Shown piece after piece: positions 35,301 through 52,779 of a stretch of 64,000 bases of DNA; positions within the stretch are counted from its first letter, which is position 1, and every line of letters begins with the position of its first letter. Source of the DNA: Glossina fuscipes (taxonomy: Eukaryota; Arthropoda; Insecta; Diptera; Glossinidae); assembly GCF_014805625.2 (NCBI RefSeq), contig NW_023998436.1, positions 1,202,900-1,266,899 on the forward strand, given 5' to 3'. Position numbers and translations under genes: made by a program. The notes beneath the pieces were generated by a model. The model was not told where the DNA came from, did no database searches, and saw only the letters and a program-made list of their open reading frames with translations.

Positions 35301-35892
35301 GGGATAATAATTAACTTCTGTATTTCCAGTTTCTTCTAAAAAATCCTCTACCCGAGATTTTCCTACTACGCAATAAACTTTGCAGAACTGAAATGCATCA
35401 CCTTAACAAGAAATTCCAAAAGAAAATTTGGGGTCCCTCATCAATACACAAAAATTAACATGCACGTAATTCAGTAGAGAGGAGAAATCATACAAAACAC
35501 TTTTCTAAAATACAATTGCATTTATTTAACAATTTTTGAAAAGCTTGTTTTTGGTTTCAATGCTAAGAAATCTTACATAAGCGATACCTTAAAGCATTGC
35601 TAGCGGAACCAATTTTCGATAAAAAACTAATCAAATTTTGCATCACACAGAAATTTTCGTTCGGGGTTGGACTGGAGATGCTTTTGCACGTTGGGTCCTT
35701 CAAAAAGGACAACAAAATACATGTCTTTTAGAATTTCTACTTCATTGAAGATCCACTCCTAATCTTTTAACATCAGTAAACAATGTTATAATTAAAAAAT
35801 TTTTTTAAATTTCATCCAAACGTAAAGCGTACCAATTCTTTTCGTTCGTTCCGTTCTCAAAACTTGACTTAAAATCATTAACTTAAATTTGT
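35301..35892. other. Non-coding, includes probable Tom22 3' UTR
   Basis: AT-rich sequence directly downstream of the minus-strand Tom22 stop. A minus-strand AATAAA-type signal lies near 35521-35527. Nothing else is recognised. Confidence 0.4.
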
Positions 35893-36462
35893 TTAATTTG
35901 AAGACATCTTTGCACTTGTTGCAAATTGCGGTGTTGGTTCGTTCGCACCTGGCAAACCTCCTACGCCAGAGCCTAATAGTAGCTGTTTATGTTGCATCTT
36001 TTGCATTTCCTCTACTTGAGCACGCTCTGTTTCAAATATAACAGGAGCAAAAAGTATCACAGAACTTGTAAAACAAATCCAAGAAGCACTGCATGCAGAT
36101 CTGTAAACACGCATGATAACTCTGGACGTCACGCATAGCAACCCACTGGTAAATTCTCGTAACGGTTCAGGAAACATTTCCGTCAAACCCCATAAACGCT
36201 CTTTAATTGTTTCGGGAGGTTCATCGTCATAGCTTTCCTCTTCCTTATTAGAATTACTAATAGGAGCAGCAATTGCAGTTACGTTTGCAATTGCAGTTGC
36301 GTTTTCACTTGCAGTTGCGTTTTCTCTTCCAATTCCGTTTTCACTTGCAGTTGCAGTTGTAGTTGTAGTATTAGCTTCTGACGTCTTTTCTTTGCCAACG
36401 TTAACGGCGGAGATGATCTTTTCAATAAATTTCATATTCTCAAGCGATAATAGTGGAAACAT
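35893..36462 (-). CDS. Tom22: Mitochondrial import receptor subunit Tom22
   Basis: An intronless 189-codon frame. The core is typical of metazoan Tom22: an acidic segment (KEEESYDDEPPE, about 73-84), then ETIKERLWGLTEMFPEPL (84-101), then a single membrane span about 122-142 (ACSASWICFTSSVILFAPVI), then a short tail facing the intermembrane space. Tom22 is the central receptor and organiser of the TOM complex in the outer membrane. The N-terminal 30-70 region is unusual: Thr, Ala and Asn-rich, encoded by imperfect repeats of a GCAGTTGC-type unit (minus strand). Start alternatives are Met1 and Met10 (MKFIEKI). Drosophila has two Tom22 paralogues; which one this matches is not decidable here. 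It is divergent from MICU3. Confidence 0.9.
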   Translation of the reverse strand: MFPLLSLENMKFIEKIISAVNVGKEKTSEANTTTTTATASENGIGRENATASENATAIANVTAIAAPISNSNKEEESYDDEPPETIKERLWGLTEMFPEPLREFTSGLLCVTSRVIMRVYRSACSASWICFTSSVILFAPVIFETERAQVEEMQKMQHKQLLLGSGVGGLPGANEPTPQFATSAKMSSN

Positions 36463-37373
36463 TAATCAATATCAGTCTTGGGCTTGTTTTTTCCTTCTTC
36501 TTGCTTCAAAGAAAAAAATCTTTGGTTTCCTTTTACAATACGTGTAATTCTTAGTTTACAATTGTTGATTAAATGAAGTGTTCAACTTAAAATAAAAAGC
36601 AAAAGTTAAAAATCAAACATTATTATCGCAAAATGAAATTTTTTATATAAGCACGCGCAAAACGTAAACTAAGCATAAATATTCAAACCAATATTCTTCA
36701 TAAAACCGTTAACAATCTTACCATAAATTCTTATATCCTTTAATGTAAAAATATACAAAATATTAACAAAAATTGAATCTATTCGATTTAAAAAGCTATA
36801 CTGACTGAGCGAACAAAAAATAAATCATAAATGAAATGACTACAAAAAGGGGACAAGTTTGTTGTTTTGGTTTTTAAGTTAGTACATTTTTTTTTACGGT
36901 AAATTTTCATTTATAATAACAGTAGGCGTTTATTTCTTTGATTAGTTTATCGGAAACATCTAGAATAAAGCATCAAAATTGGGCATCGATTTTTACTAAG
37001 CAGAGTTTTGAATCCTAAATTGGCCATATTTTAAATGTACCGCAAGAATATAAAATTAAAGAGTTTTTGAAAAATTTTTGTTTCCTTCCGTAGTTTCCTC
37101 CTAATTATTGGCGCATAAGATTTTATTGTATATTAAAACATTTACTTATGGGAAAACATAATTTTTCTCAATATTAGAAACAATAACCTTTTTCTCTACC
37201 ATTTTCCGGAATATTTTCGGCGAAATATATTATTTAAATGTGTTTTTTATCCAAAAAGAAATTTGTTCATCAATTAATCGCATACCTATGCGCACTAATG
37301 TAAAAGTTTGTGGAAGCTTAACAACCCTGCTATTGGAGAAAACATATGTTTATTGTTTTCAATTTTTCGGAAA
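36463..37373. promoter_or_regulatory. Divergent intergenic region between Tom22 and MICU3
   Basis: About 0.9 kb separates the two start codons, so both promoters must lie here. It is strongly AT-rich. No specific motif stands out to me. Confidence 0.4.
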
Positions 37374-40300
37374 ATGGCAGCGAATTTTTGCAAAAGATTT
37401 TTAACTGCAAAAAGTTTAATTAATATAAATAGAAATCTTAAAAATGTGCAACGTAATTACGGTTACAAAAACAACACAACGCATCAACCATCAAAAAGTT
37501 ATGGAAAATATTTATGGATTATTGGCGGCGGTGCGACTGCGATCATTTGCATAAATTTATTCAAATCCAGGACCAATTCAGTGAAAGCATTCAATATGAG
37601 ACACTCAAAGGTGAATACTTTTCCAGATAAAATAAACATCTATACAAGCTCTTGTCAAAAGCTACCGCAGAAAACTGATATTAATGAATTGTAGAATACC
37701 CATCTGCACAATACAAATCAATACAGTTTTTGTGACTTAATCCATCATTTTTTCGCGCAAGTCTGCATGAATCAAAATTTCACTTATTTACATATTTGTT
37801 TATATCAGCAAAGCTTGTGCTTTTCTTATTTAAATCATAATTTGACACCCCAATAATACTGGATATTGCGAAATATTTTGTCGATCTAGTCGTATTCGTC
37901 CACTGTTCAAAGGCCGACATGATTTTCTAGCTTAGATTCATTGACCCAGATATTTAGATTTATTCTCTTGTACACATTGTCATGGAATTTGCACAACAAT
38001 CTTCATTGTTTCCGTTCTGCACTCGACTGTAAAGTATTAAATTTCTTACATGTTACAAAAACTAAGTTTCGAGGCATCGATAGTTGACGTTAAATTTCTT
38101 GAACAGCATAAATGCAGGAAACAATTTAGTCATAAATGTTTAGATAGTCGTTCGTCCGAGCACGACGCCACAAAATTAATTTCAAGCTCTGTCATATGAC
38201 TTTTCTTGAACTAATTGTAACATACTGATAATCGATATCCCATTTGATTTTTTGTACCCTCCACCACTTGTGGTCCAAGAACTGTTAACAGTCTCATCTT
38301 ACATTATATTGATGAATTCAGAATCACTTTTTGCATCGATTTAAGCTTGTCCGTTCGTCTGTCGATGTTGTTTTTTTGTGTTAAACCTACACGCGGTAAT
38401 TAATGAAATTTGGTGCACCCAATGCCTTGGGCCAAAACTGAACGCTATTAAAAAGCGGTCGGATTGGATCAAATTTTCGTCCATTTATATAAAATCCTAT
38501 TTTCAAAAGCCGTTCTATGAATAACAGTACTAAGCGAAGTCGTGCAAGGTATTTAATAGTGAGCCATATCTCACTGTATTAATCTTTTTTTGTTTTCAAA
38601 TTTATTGCAGTATGATGAAGATTCAACAATAAGCAAATTGACAGCACGTGAAAGACGTTTCATAAAGTTTGCGTCCAGTGAATATGATGGCCAATTATAT
38701 ATGACACCACAAGATTTTTTAGAATCAGTTGTCGAACAAGAACCCAGACGTAAATATACTAATGAACGCAGCAAGCAACTTTCTGCTTAATTACAAATAA
38801 ATTTTTTCTTTTATAAAATGAAGCTCGCTTGAAACGTCGCATACTAAATGAACGTGATATAAATTCAATGCGTGACGAAACTCCTCCGTTGAAGAAAGGT
38901 TCAAATCAATTGTTTAGAAAATTAAGGGATCGAGGTAGCTTCATATACACATAAAGTTGAATTTAGTGTTTTGAAAAAATCTCGTCTTTTTCTTTTAGGC
39001 ATTATTTCCTATACGGAGTATTTGTTTTTGTTATCAATTTTAACAAGTAAGTGAAGCATATATCGCAATTAACGTTCGTATATATTAAAAACTCTGTGAA
39101 GAATGTGAAAAACACCATAAAAAGAATTAAAAATTATTTAATTTGTCTTCTACTCCTAAACAATTATTTATAATAACATTAGGCATACATAACCTAACAA
39201 AACAGAAAGTAACATTACCAAAAAAAAGTAAATTCGAAACCTACAATTTAATCTTTCCAGAGCCGCAATCAGGTTTCCGTATTGCTTTCAATATGTTCGA
39301 TACTGACGGCAATCAACGTGTGGATAAAAATGAATTTCTGGTGGTAATAACAATTTAACGTTTTTTTTTACACCCATCGCAATGTTCTCCGAGAAACATA
39401 TATAACTCGACGATCTTATAAAACATATACGTTTTTGAACGGGATGAAAAGCGCAATTGATTTAGTTTTGTGTTTGTCTGTTGTAACCTCGGTTATTACC
39501 TGATCTCAAAATTTTTATATAACTATTACTGGATAAATCGTGATTACCAGGTCAATTGGTAATTTTAACCTTATTTTCTATAACGTGTACCGTACGGGAT
39601 GCAAGGGTATATTAAGTTTGTGCGGAAGTATGCAGCGCATAAAAGGACTTGCAATAGACCTGCATTTTATTGTAGGAATCGGTACAGAAAGCGATTCTGC
39701 TATTGATTCGAAGCTTTTCTGTCTGTCTTATTTTCTTGCGGTCAATCTATAAGTATTAAATTTTAAGATATTTTCCTGAAATTTGGTTCACTGACGTCCT
39801 TTGGTCCAAGGACAACCATTATTGGAAACGGTTCTATTCGGACCACTGGCCTTGTAAAGCCTTATTTTGAAAGGTCGTTATATAAATATGGATTATAAGG
39901 TGGTGCAGGGCACTTGGCGGTGGGCGAGTAGTTTGCAGGGTTGCAATGGCAAATCGTATCTAAATGTAGTATGATTTGTGTACCGTGCAATACTATCGAT
40001 TTATCCTTTAAATTGATTTTGCGCTCGTCTAAACAGTATGAATAACAAACGCAATCTTTAACTGGATAAAAAATCTTATTTGAAATGTAGAGAATGTTAT
40101 AGAGATAATGTGATGAAATCAGGAATTAAATATTGTAGGCTTGTGATGGGTATTGAAATATTCGGCAATTGTCGGATATAAATTTTTGTTTTTTATTTAT
40201 TTTTACTTAGAATTTTCATTTCAATTTTTCCCTCAGATTTTAAAAATTTTGGGTTTTTCTTTTCGTAATCACGATATGGACGACGAAACAAGACGAGTTG

Positions 40301-43300
40301 TAAGCATTTTTCTTTTATCATTTATTATTTTATTTTTTATATAAATTTGGTCAATATTTTTATGTATTCAATTTTCTGAAAATTTAGCCAGCCTTATGGG
40401 AATTATAGTAGGTCTTATAATTGAATTTTTCATTTTATTGGTTTTTTTTATTTTTTATATGGATTATTTGCTAAATATTTTCATTTGTATTTAGCTTAAG
40501 CGTTTAGTTTCCACTGAAGAACAAGCCAGAGAGCTATATTATTTAAAGAAAAAGGTCAAAAAGGATAATAAAAATACTATAGTAAGTCGATCAGTTTCCT
40601 TAATATTATTCGGTTAGTTTAGTTTGTTACTAATTTCAAATTAAGAAAATCAATTGTCTGAAACGAAGTTTGACAACCTGAAGCTTGTAATATATTGCGT
40701 AACTTCTTGTAAATATCAAAACTTTAAGGGCAATGCTGGCGTTATATTATAATTTGATATGTTTAGTTCTATAATTTGTTTGAATTTGCTTTGATTTATT
40801 TATTTGTTTGTTAATATTTATGAAATTCTTTTTTATTCTCGATCAACATTGTAAGTACGCTTCGATATTCACTTAAGTTTAAATTTGTATTTATTTTTCC
40901 TTTAGTTTATGTTTGTTTTTGTTTTTTTAAACTTTTTCATGCCCATCTCCAATGAACGGACCTTTCATTTGTTGCGTGGAATAACTAGCCTCGCAAATCT
41001 CGCCCATGTTCAGCATAAACTATTCAGGCATATCCATTTGTCTGTCCGTCCGTCAGTCGCTTGTTGTTGTTTTGAAATATTACCAAGCGGAAATTCTTGT
41101 TCGATCATCGTAGAGCAAGTGTAAAGAGTGAGCGAGACTTGTAACGGTGTAAAATATTAATCTGAAGTTTTGTTTGTATTTGCAGTTGAGGCAATTTGGG
41201 AACATGATTACTTTAACACTAGATTGTGGGGTTTGGGATTTCAAGCTCAAAAAGTCTACATACGAAAGTAGTCTTCAGCGGTTACATATTCGCTTCTACT
41301 CCTTTTTTCTAGGCCACGCCTACTTTACTATTTCTGGATGCACTATATCTATTTTTTTATTAAAACCCATCAATTTGAGGGGTAACTTTGCGAATCGTCA
41401 CAATCGCGAAATTAAAGATAGAAGTAGAATAGGAAGAGAATAGAAGGTGTAAACATTCCCTCTTCGATTAGGCGTATGAGCTTAACAAATAGGCTTGATC
41501 CGTTCACATACACGCCATTCATACACAAGGTAGAGAAAACTAGAACAACCTCGCAAAATATCAAAAATTGTTTAAATTTTCCTCCCATGATTATATATTT
41601 TTGGAAAATTGGTACCCAAAGGTTCGCCTGATGCACTTTCATACTGAATTCAAAAATTATCCCGATAAGTTGGTTAACATGCCCACAATTAACCAGTTCG
41701 AGCCCAATGCTCGTTAGCCGCCAGCCAAGATTGTAGTTCGAATGTCTGCTATCCAGCACCATCTGCACATTCAAGGCAAATTCACTTCAGTGCTCGGTAG
41801 ATTGAATGGAAATACAAGTCGGAATTAAAATTTTATCGTGGATTTGGAAATAAACCGGCGAAGACTGCTATCCGAGTGTCCGCCATCCAGTACCATCTCC
41901 ATGTTCAGAGCAAAAATTTTCACGTCCACCCATTCCTACTCGATCATGGAATGTTTACATCAAATTTTCATCTTTCTATCTCTATTTTTGCGACTTTAAC
42001 GCTTCACGATAATCACATGCCAAAGTGACATGTTTTAGCATAAAATAGGTATAGGTTCGTAAAAGTGTTAGCATATCTTATTCTAAAACTTTGATTCGTC
42101 TTCTTAAAGATCCGCTAACTAACAGTCACATAATTAACAAAATTTTTCTGTATTATTCTGCATATTAATTTAAGGAGATGGGTATGAGGTATTCGTCATA
42201 AGGCGAATGTAAATTGCATACATTTTTATATTCCTTCACCTTCCGTGAATAGTTTAATCTTTAACAGTACATTGGTTTTAATTCGACCTTTCCCCCATCA
42301 CGCTTTTCGCCCCATCCCGCTTAGATGGAGCGCATTTTTAGCGGCGCTTGGAAAGATAAACATGGTAAAACTAACAAAAATAAAGAGGACGAAGACGACA
42401 CAAATGTATCGAATAAAACTCCAGAAGAAGTTAAAGAGGAGGTAAAAACTTCATAAAACACATAATAATGCATGATCGTATCTTATAGCAGATATTAACT
42501 AATCACCTCAAAAGCATAATAAATAAATGGAATGTACTACTTATTCGACAGGATAATTATATTGATGATGAAGAAGGCTTGCAGCGTAAACATAAAGTGG
42601 ATACAACTTTGCAAATTCATTTATTCGGCAAAAAGGGAAATCGGGATCTTCATTATGAGGGCTTCCATAAATTCATGGATAATTTGCAAACCGAAGTCTT
42701 GGAATTGGAGTTTAGCGAATTCTCGAAGGGTAGTTTGATTATAACTGAATTGGATTTTGCAAAGATTCTTTTGCGTTACACATATTTGGATACCGATGAA
42801 TACGATAAGTTCCTAGATCGTCTTTTAGAACGCATTAAACATGAACAACATGGCATTACGTTTAACGAGTTTTGTGATTTCTGTCATTTTCTAAACAACT
42901 TGGACGATTTTGCCATAGCGATGCGCATGTATACCTTGGCTGAAAGGGCTATTTCCAAAGGTTTATTAATGATACCAACGCTTTATTTATTTATATATTT
43001 ATTTTGTTTTTGACATGATTTTTTTTATTTAAGATGAATTCTCTCGTGCCGTTAAAATTTGCACTGGTCGCAGTCTTTCGATGCATTTAATTGATACAGT
43101 ATTTGCTATTTTCGATGCCGATGGTGATGGGTTGTTATCTTACAAAGAATTCATAGCCATCATGAAGGATAGATTATATCGGGGCTTCAAGGTAAGTAAG
43201 AAATAGTTTGATAACTTTGATCTGAAGTGAGTGCACTTGTAGTGTAGGTCGAGTAATATATTCATTTTGTCAAAATAGTTGTAAAGCCTAGAAGGAAAGA

Positions 43301-44497
43301 GAAGCTTCAGACACCCAGCGTTAAATTTTCAATAGACTTCAATTTTCTCAAAAATGTTGAAATTTCTTGTATGTATAATAGTATTAAAAATAGGCCAAAC
43401 GCGGTCGGAGAACATGCCTATTGACGTATCATATCAAAAGGGATCACCTCCATTTTTGAGAGAAATAAAAAATCGGCCAGTTTCATATTCGAAATGCATC
43501 TAAGCATATCCGCCCGTTCGTCTGTGCATGTGGCTCTTTGCTCAACTTTGGTAAACATTCTCTCTTTAGGGAAAATGAATATATCGCCTATAAATTTCCA
43601 AAATAATTTGAAGATGAACAAAACCGATCAAAGAATCCGCCTACAACGTCCACGCGTCTATGCGATAAAACTGTGAACACCTTTACTTTCCGCTTGTTAC
43701 TTATAAAGCACTACCCATACACCATATAAACTTCTGATAAGAATAAAATTCTGAATCGATTCAACTAACGCCTATCCATTTNNNNNNNNNNTGATAAGAA
43801 TAAAATTCTGAATCGATTCAACTAACGCCTATCCATTTGTTGATCTATTTGGCTGGTTATCCGTCTGTAATTGCTGGTATGCTCATTGTTCCGAAAACTC
43901 TTAAATCTTAAGCTTTTCACCGTGCTCTTTTTGTCACTGTGTCGACGAATACGTGAAGGACTTACGTATACATTCAAAACTCTGATGCGAAAATTTCGAT
44001 GCATTTGGTCGAAGCGAAAACCTAAAAAACCACAACGAAGTGAAAATCATCGATATCGTCTCACCGACATGCCCATAAGTAACTGTAATCAATCTACTCT
44101 TGCATGACCAACAATTAGAAAAAGTAGGGCTTACTTCCGGTTTTTTTAATTTCCAAGAACGTCTACCGCAAACTTCTTCATCAAAAGTAAAGAATTTCGA
44201 GATAATTTTCTATCGAAAACGAGACCGAAAAATACGGACTTTTTTTCTCTACAACAACTAAGTAATGTTATCAAAAATTGAATTTCAGGGTTTACGCCGA
44301 AAATTCTATCTACCTTTTATGTTTGTTATATTCATTATTAGCAAAATCTTATAAAATTTTCAAAAAAAATTTTACTAATTTGTGCACATGATTTGCTTAT
44401 TATTTTATAAATTTATTTTCAGTCGGTTTCAAAATCAGAGGGATGGGATGCCTTCAAATCGTGCGTCAGCCAAGAGATGCGACAAGTGAAAAATTGA
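37374..44497 (+). CDS. MICU3: MICU3-type mitochondrial calcium uptake regulator, 11 exons
   Basis: Exons: 37374-37610, 38611-38749, 38824-38934, 38999-39046, 39261-39343, 40237-40299, 40495-40581, 42325-42441, 42552-42960, 43034-43191, 44423-44497. All junctions are GT..AG and phases close to give 508 residues. Met1 (gaaaATGgca) begins a basic, Arg/Lys-rich presequence with a hydrophobic stretch near 45-60. Family motifs are KFASSEYDGQLYMTPQDFLE, then GIISYTEYLFLLSILTKPQS, then two complete EF-hands: DTDGNQRVDKNE (192-203) and DADGDGLLSYKE (459-470). MICU proteins sit in the intermembrane space and gate the MCU calcium channel. The C-terminus (KDRLYRGFKSVSKSEGWDAF) fits MICU3 rather than MICU1. 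Exons 6-7 (KK-rich) are the least conserved part. Introns 1, 5, 7 and 10 carry repeats. Confidence 0.92.
38249..38580 (+). mobile_element. DINE-1-like copy A14 in MICU3 intron 1
   Basis: A forward copy with 5' 'gtaccctccaccacttgtgg', 'agaatcactttttgcatcga', a short CTTGTCCGTTCGTCTGTCGA microsatellite near 38347, and a 3' hairpin AGTGAG-CCATAT-CTCACT near 38559-38576. It ends within about 30 bp of the exon 2 acceptor. Confidence 0.6.
39586..39952 (+). mobile_element. DINE-1-like copy A15 in MICU3 intron 5
   Basis: A forward partial copy: 'gggtatattaagtttgtgcg' near 39605, 'tttattgtaggaatcggtac', a decayed GTCTGTCTTATTTTCTTGC, 'ggtccaaggacaaccatt', and 'ttatttt gaaaggtcgtta'. The 3' end is decayed. 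Confidence 0.5.
40960..41345 (+). mobile_element. Family C-like fragment C6 in MICU3 intron 7
   Basis: Contains CATTTGTCTGTCCGTCCGTC near 41035 and a 'cacgcctactttactat' block near 41316, comparable to the '..cgcccactccatat' block of C2. Boundaries are uncertain. Confidence 0.35.
43215..43730 (+). mobile_element. Family C copy C7 in MICU3 intron 10
   Basis: A forward copy: 'cattttgtcaaaatagttgt', 'aaaaataggccaaacgcggt', 'ttcatattcgaaatgcatct', 'ccgcccgttcgtctgtgcat' near 43510, and 'ttagggaaaatgaatatatc'. It ends close to the assembly gap. Confidence 0.5.
43735..43838. other. Assembly gap (10 N) with a 47-bp duplicated flank
   Basis: 43782-43791 are N. The 47 bases before (43735-43781) and after (43792-43838) are identical, starting tgataagaataaaattctg. 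This is the usual trace of two contig ends that overlap but were not merged, so the true sequence probably has one copy and no gap. It lies inside the last MICU3 intron and does not affect coding. Confidence 0.9.
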
Positions 44498-46612
44498 AAG
44501 AAAATGCTTTTGTTATAAATTTCTTGTTTTTTGTATGTGTGTGCTTACTTTATTTTTTTTTTTTTTTTTATATCAACCCATATATGATAACGATGAGTTA
44601 GTTAGTCCGCCTCATTACATCATATCTTCATTCTTTATATCCTCCATTTGCTAAATAAGCAACAAATATATCTGGGACATCTCTTACCTATCTATTCAAG
44701 TTCTAATCTGGATCCAAAAGAATAAGCCTGAACTTAAATTGTTTCCTAGCTCTTGCCTTCTTATTTCATCAGTTAAAGTTTGGGAATTCATCCCAATTAC
44801 ATTTACCCTCTTTATCGGTGCACTTTTAAATTTTTCTTCTCTGTCACCAATTTGAAACTCTTATCCTTTACAACGCAGTGCTGCCACGTAGCACGAAAGC
44901 ATGACCTAAAACATGTGCTATATCAGGCGTCCCTCGTATAACACGGTAAACACGGTTTCAAAGTTTTTGCCTATTATAAGAGCGGTTTTGATGTAAAATT
45001 TGGGTTTTGCAAAAAATCGAGTACAGATTCCGTTGAATTTTGTTTCGATTAGTCCAAAATTTTATACCCTACAGCACTTGTGGTACAGAAGTATATTAGG
45101 TTTGTGCGTGTATGTGCAATAAACAGAAGTTAAGGTAGATCCATCATTTCCTAAACCGATCGATACAGAATCACTTTTTGCATCGATCTAAGGGTGTCTG
45201 TCCATCTGTGTGTTTTCTTTTGCTCAACTCACAGATGGATATTTTTGGGGTTTTTTGAGAAAATTTCGTCAGCCGACATACTTTCGCCTAATGACAATGG
45301 AAATGTTCCGGATCAGACCGCTTTTTCCATCACTCTCCATATATAAGCTTTTTATGAAAAGTCATTCTGTGAATAACTGTGGTATAGGGTTAGGTCCGCT
45401 TTCACTTGCTTTTATTTTATAAAACCTTGAATGTATGCTTGGAACAAAATTTTAGTGATCATCGAGTTTTACACCTTCAGAATTACGGCGCACATTGCCC
45501 TTGGTTCATTTGCATGGTTTCGATATAACACAAAACAAGATAACGTCACAATACTGTGCACATTGCCTTAATCTGCAGTACATCTAAAGTTAAATTTTAT
45601 TATTCTATATTATATCCCAGTTTAAATAAGTAAATGAAATAGTTCAGCATAGCAGTTTCGCTGTAGCTCGGTACAAATTAGACGTGTTATATGGGAGACG
45701 CCTGTTTTAAGTGAATACATATTCTGTCTATATTATGATCAAATATCGTACATAAGCTAATAAGTATCATCATAAGTAATGTTAAAAAATTCGGCTCAAG
45801 TCGAATATAGTATCTATCATATTTCTTTTCCTTCCATATGCTGGCCTTTAACAATTCTTTAAAATTACTTTTACTAAAAAGTGAAGAAAAATAATCTTGT
45901 TAACTATGTATTAAGAAATATTGAATTTATAGGTGTTGTCATTTTATTAAAATATTTATTTTGTTCTAATTATATTTAAAAAAAAAAAAAAAATTACAAT
46001 AAAAAGGTTACAATGTTTACTACGCGAAAATAAAACATATTTAATAATGTTAACATTGTTAAGAGAGAGAGAGAGCAGTTCCAATTATAAATGGTAAAAG
46101 CAATCATAAGTTAAAAATTTCCAAATTAAAAAAGAATTGTTTCTATAATTACACATAAATATAGAAATATATTTACTATTATAATAAAAATATAGATTTT
46201 GGAACGTCTAGATTCGTTTGAATTCACGTTTACTAATAAGGAAGGAGAGACATTTAGAAATTACACTTCTATATATATATATATATATATATATAATTAT
46301 CACAGGCAATTTTTTAGATGCATGACCAAAATTTATGGCCTTCCTAGTATGCATCTTCTTTCATATATATTAATATAAATCTAAACCTAAAATGAAGCTT
46401 CAGGAAAGCCGTTATATTTACATAAATCCAAGCAAATTAAATTCATTCAATATTATATACACTTAAATTTTAGAAATGAAAAGCCAATGTTTACACATAC
46501 TCCAATATATACTAAGAACGTGGCATACAGGGCATACAGTTGCGTTAAAAGGTAGGAACTGCCCAGAATCGTTTTAAAAAAAAAACGAAAAGAAAAATTA
46601 TATATAGAAATA
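44498..46612. other. Convergent intergenic region between MICU3 and Ire1
   Basis: Holds the 3' UTRs of both genes, one DINE-like copy (45058-45421), a (GA)n run near 46063-46074, a (TA)n run near 46270-46295, and A/T homopolymers. No additional gene is supported. Confidence 0.5.
45058..45421 (+). mobile_element. DINE-1-like copy A16
   Basis: A forward copy with a well-kept 5' end (tttataccctacagcacttg, then tgtggtacag), 'aaaccgatcgatacagaatc', GTGTCTGTCCATCTGTGTGT near 45195, 'ttttccatcactctccatat', and a short 3' end 'ggtccgctttcacttgctttt'. The interior is shortened. Confidence 0.6.
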
Positions 46613-51280
<4,668 letters not shown>

Positions 51281-52779
51281 TTCACTAAAAAGTCTCGTTT
51301 CACACTCTTCTTCTAAAAACAATTATCATTTTTCACTTTATTATCCTATAATATTACATTCATTAAATTTGCATTTGTTTCATTTATTTCCAAAGAAAAG
51401 CATTCACTTTATTCCAGGTGTTGTTACATATTTTTAATAATAAATTCTCACACATTTCCAATTTACGCACGAAATCAGAAAAAAACATAAAAACTTGTTG
51501 AAAAGAGATTACTTACTACACATTGTAATTTGACAAATAACTCTACCACACACACACACACGCACACCCATATTGATAATATGTAAATTGTCAACTGTGT
51601 TATAATGAAAGCTTTAACACATTAATGATATAATAGCTCAACCAGTTAAGAAAGTAACGTTTCGTAATGTAATCATATTCGTGACGGCTCGTTTGTATAA
51701 AGTCTAATTTAGCAAGCTTACTATTGCGAACACTGAGAACAAAAAAAAACTGAAACTTGTTTACATTTATCTAACTGATGGCCATACATGCATTGATCTT
51801 GAAGACATGCAGGGGCATGATCGCCTACAGCTACGTTTACGTATGAAAGTTGATTCCAGAAATAGGCAGCCAATTGAATTAGAACCCAATGTTCAGAAGT
51901 TTTATAGCCTAAGAGTAATGTATGAATGTTTTCTTAGCCAGTTTACAGCACGTAGAAATAGGGGACATTATTAACTACATATATCAGTTGAAGGTTTTAA
52001 AGAACTTTGTTTAGCAGTAATTGACCTCAAGCCAAACTGTTATTATATGTCCAGATGGAAAATGTTAAATATTAGCTCAGAACTTTGTATTACCTTAAGT
52101 CTGCTTGTTAATTTTAATACTTTTCACGTAAGTTACTAACTGAAATTCGTAGATCAAGTTTGAAATTATTTTTTAAAGATTCGTAAGCACACTGGCAATT
52201 AATTTAATATCAAAGGATATCCAAAGGTCTTAAGATGAATGTAACTTTTTCGTTTCTTCATTCGCTTACGGGATTTCTATTGATCAGGATTACTATGCAT
52301 AAATTGATTTTTACACTCTTACAGGAGAGAATTAAGGCTTTACCCATAGAAAATCTTTGCTCGTTTATTAGGTTCGCAAATTTAAGTTCAATATATTGCA
52401 AGCAATGAATATGCACATTTTTAGGCTTGTCAGAATTCACAAATTTCTCAAATTTTTACGATGCTTTGTCGATTCTAGCAATTCATACGGTTTTCTCTAC
52501 ACACAAATAAATGAAAACATGGACGATAATAGGTTAAAAAATAAAGAAAGGAGGAAGAAGAAATGAAAATCCGTGGCCAGTGCAGCGTCCTCGATATATC
52601 CGCAATATCCAGAGGGCTTTAAGACTTGTTTATACCAGTCGTAACAATTTGCCGAATCGATTTAAGCTTGTATTTTTGTATTCAACGTATAGTTCAAAAT
52701 ATTGTATGCTGATGCATATAAGATAATTTTGATAACCACTTTCCTATAACACGTTTTCAGGCCTAGGAGTAACAATAAG
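51281..52779. other. Intergenic region upstream of Ire1
   Basis: Contains the Ire1 promoter side and a (CA)n run near 51546-51566. No gene is confidently seen. Short ATG frames near 52520-52620 could hold the missing first exon of the candidate gene at 52780, but none joins it convincingly. Confidence 0.4.

Noticed and set aside
43735..43838. Genuine tandem repeat in MICU3
   Set aside because: Identical flanks around exactly 10 N indicate an unmerged assembly overlap.
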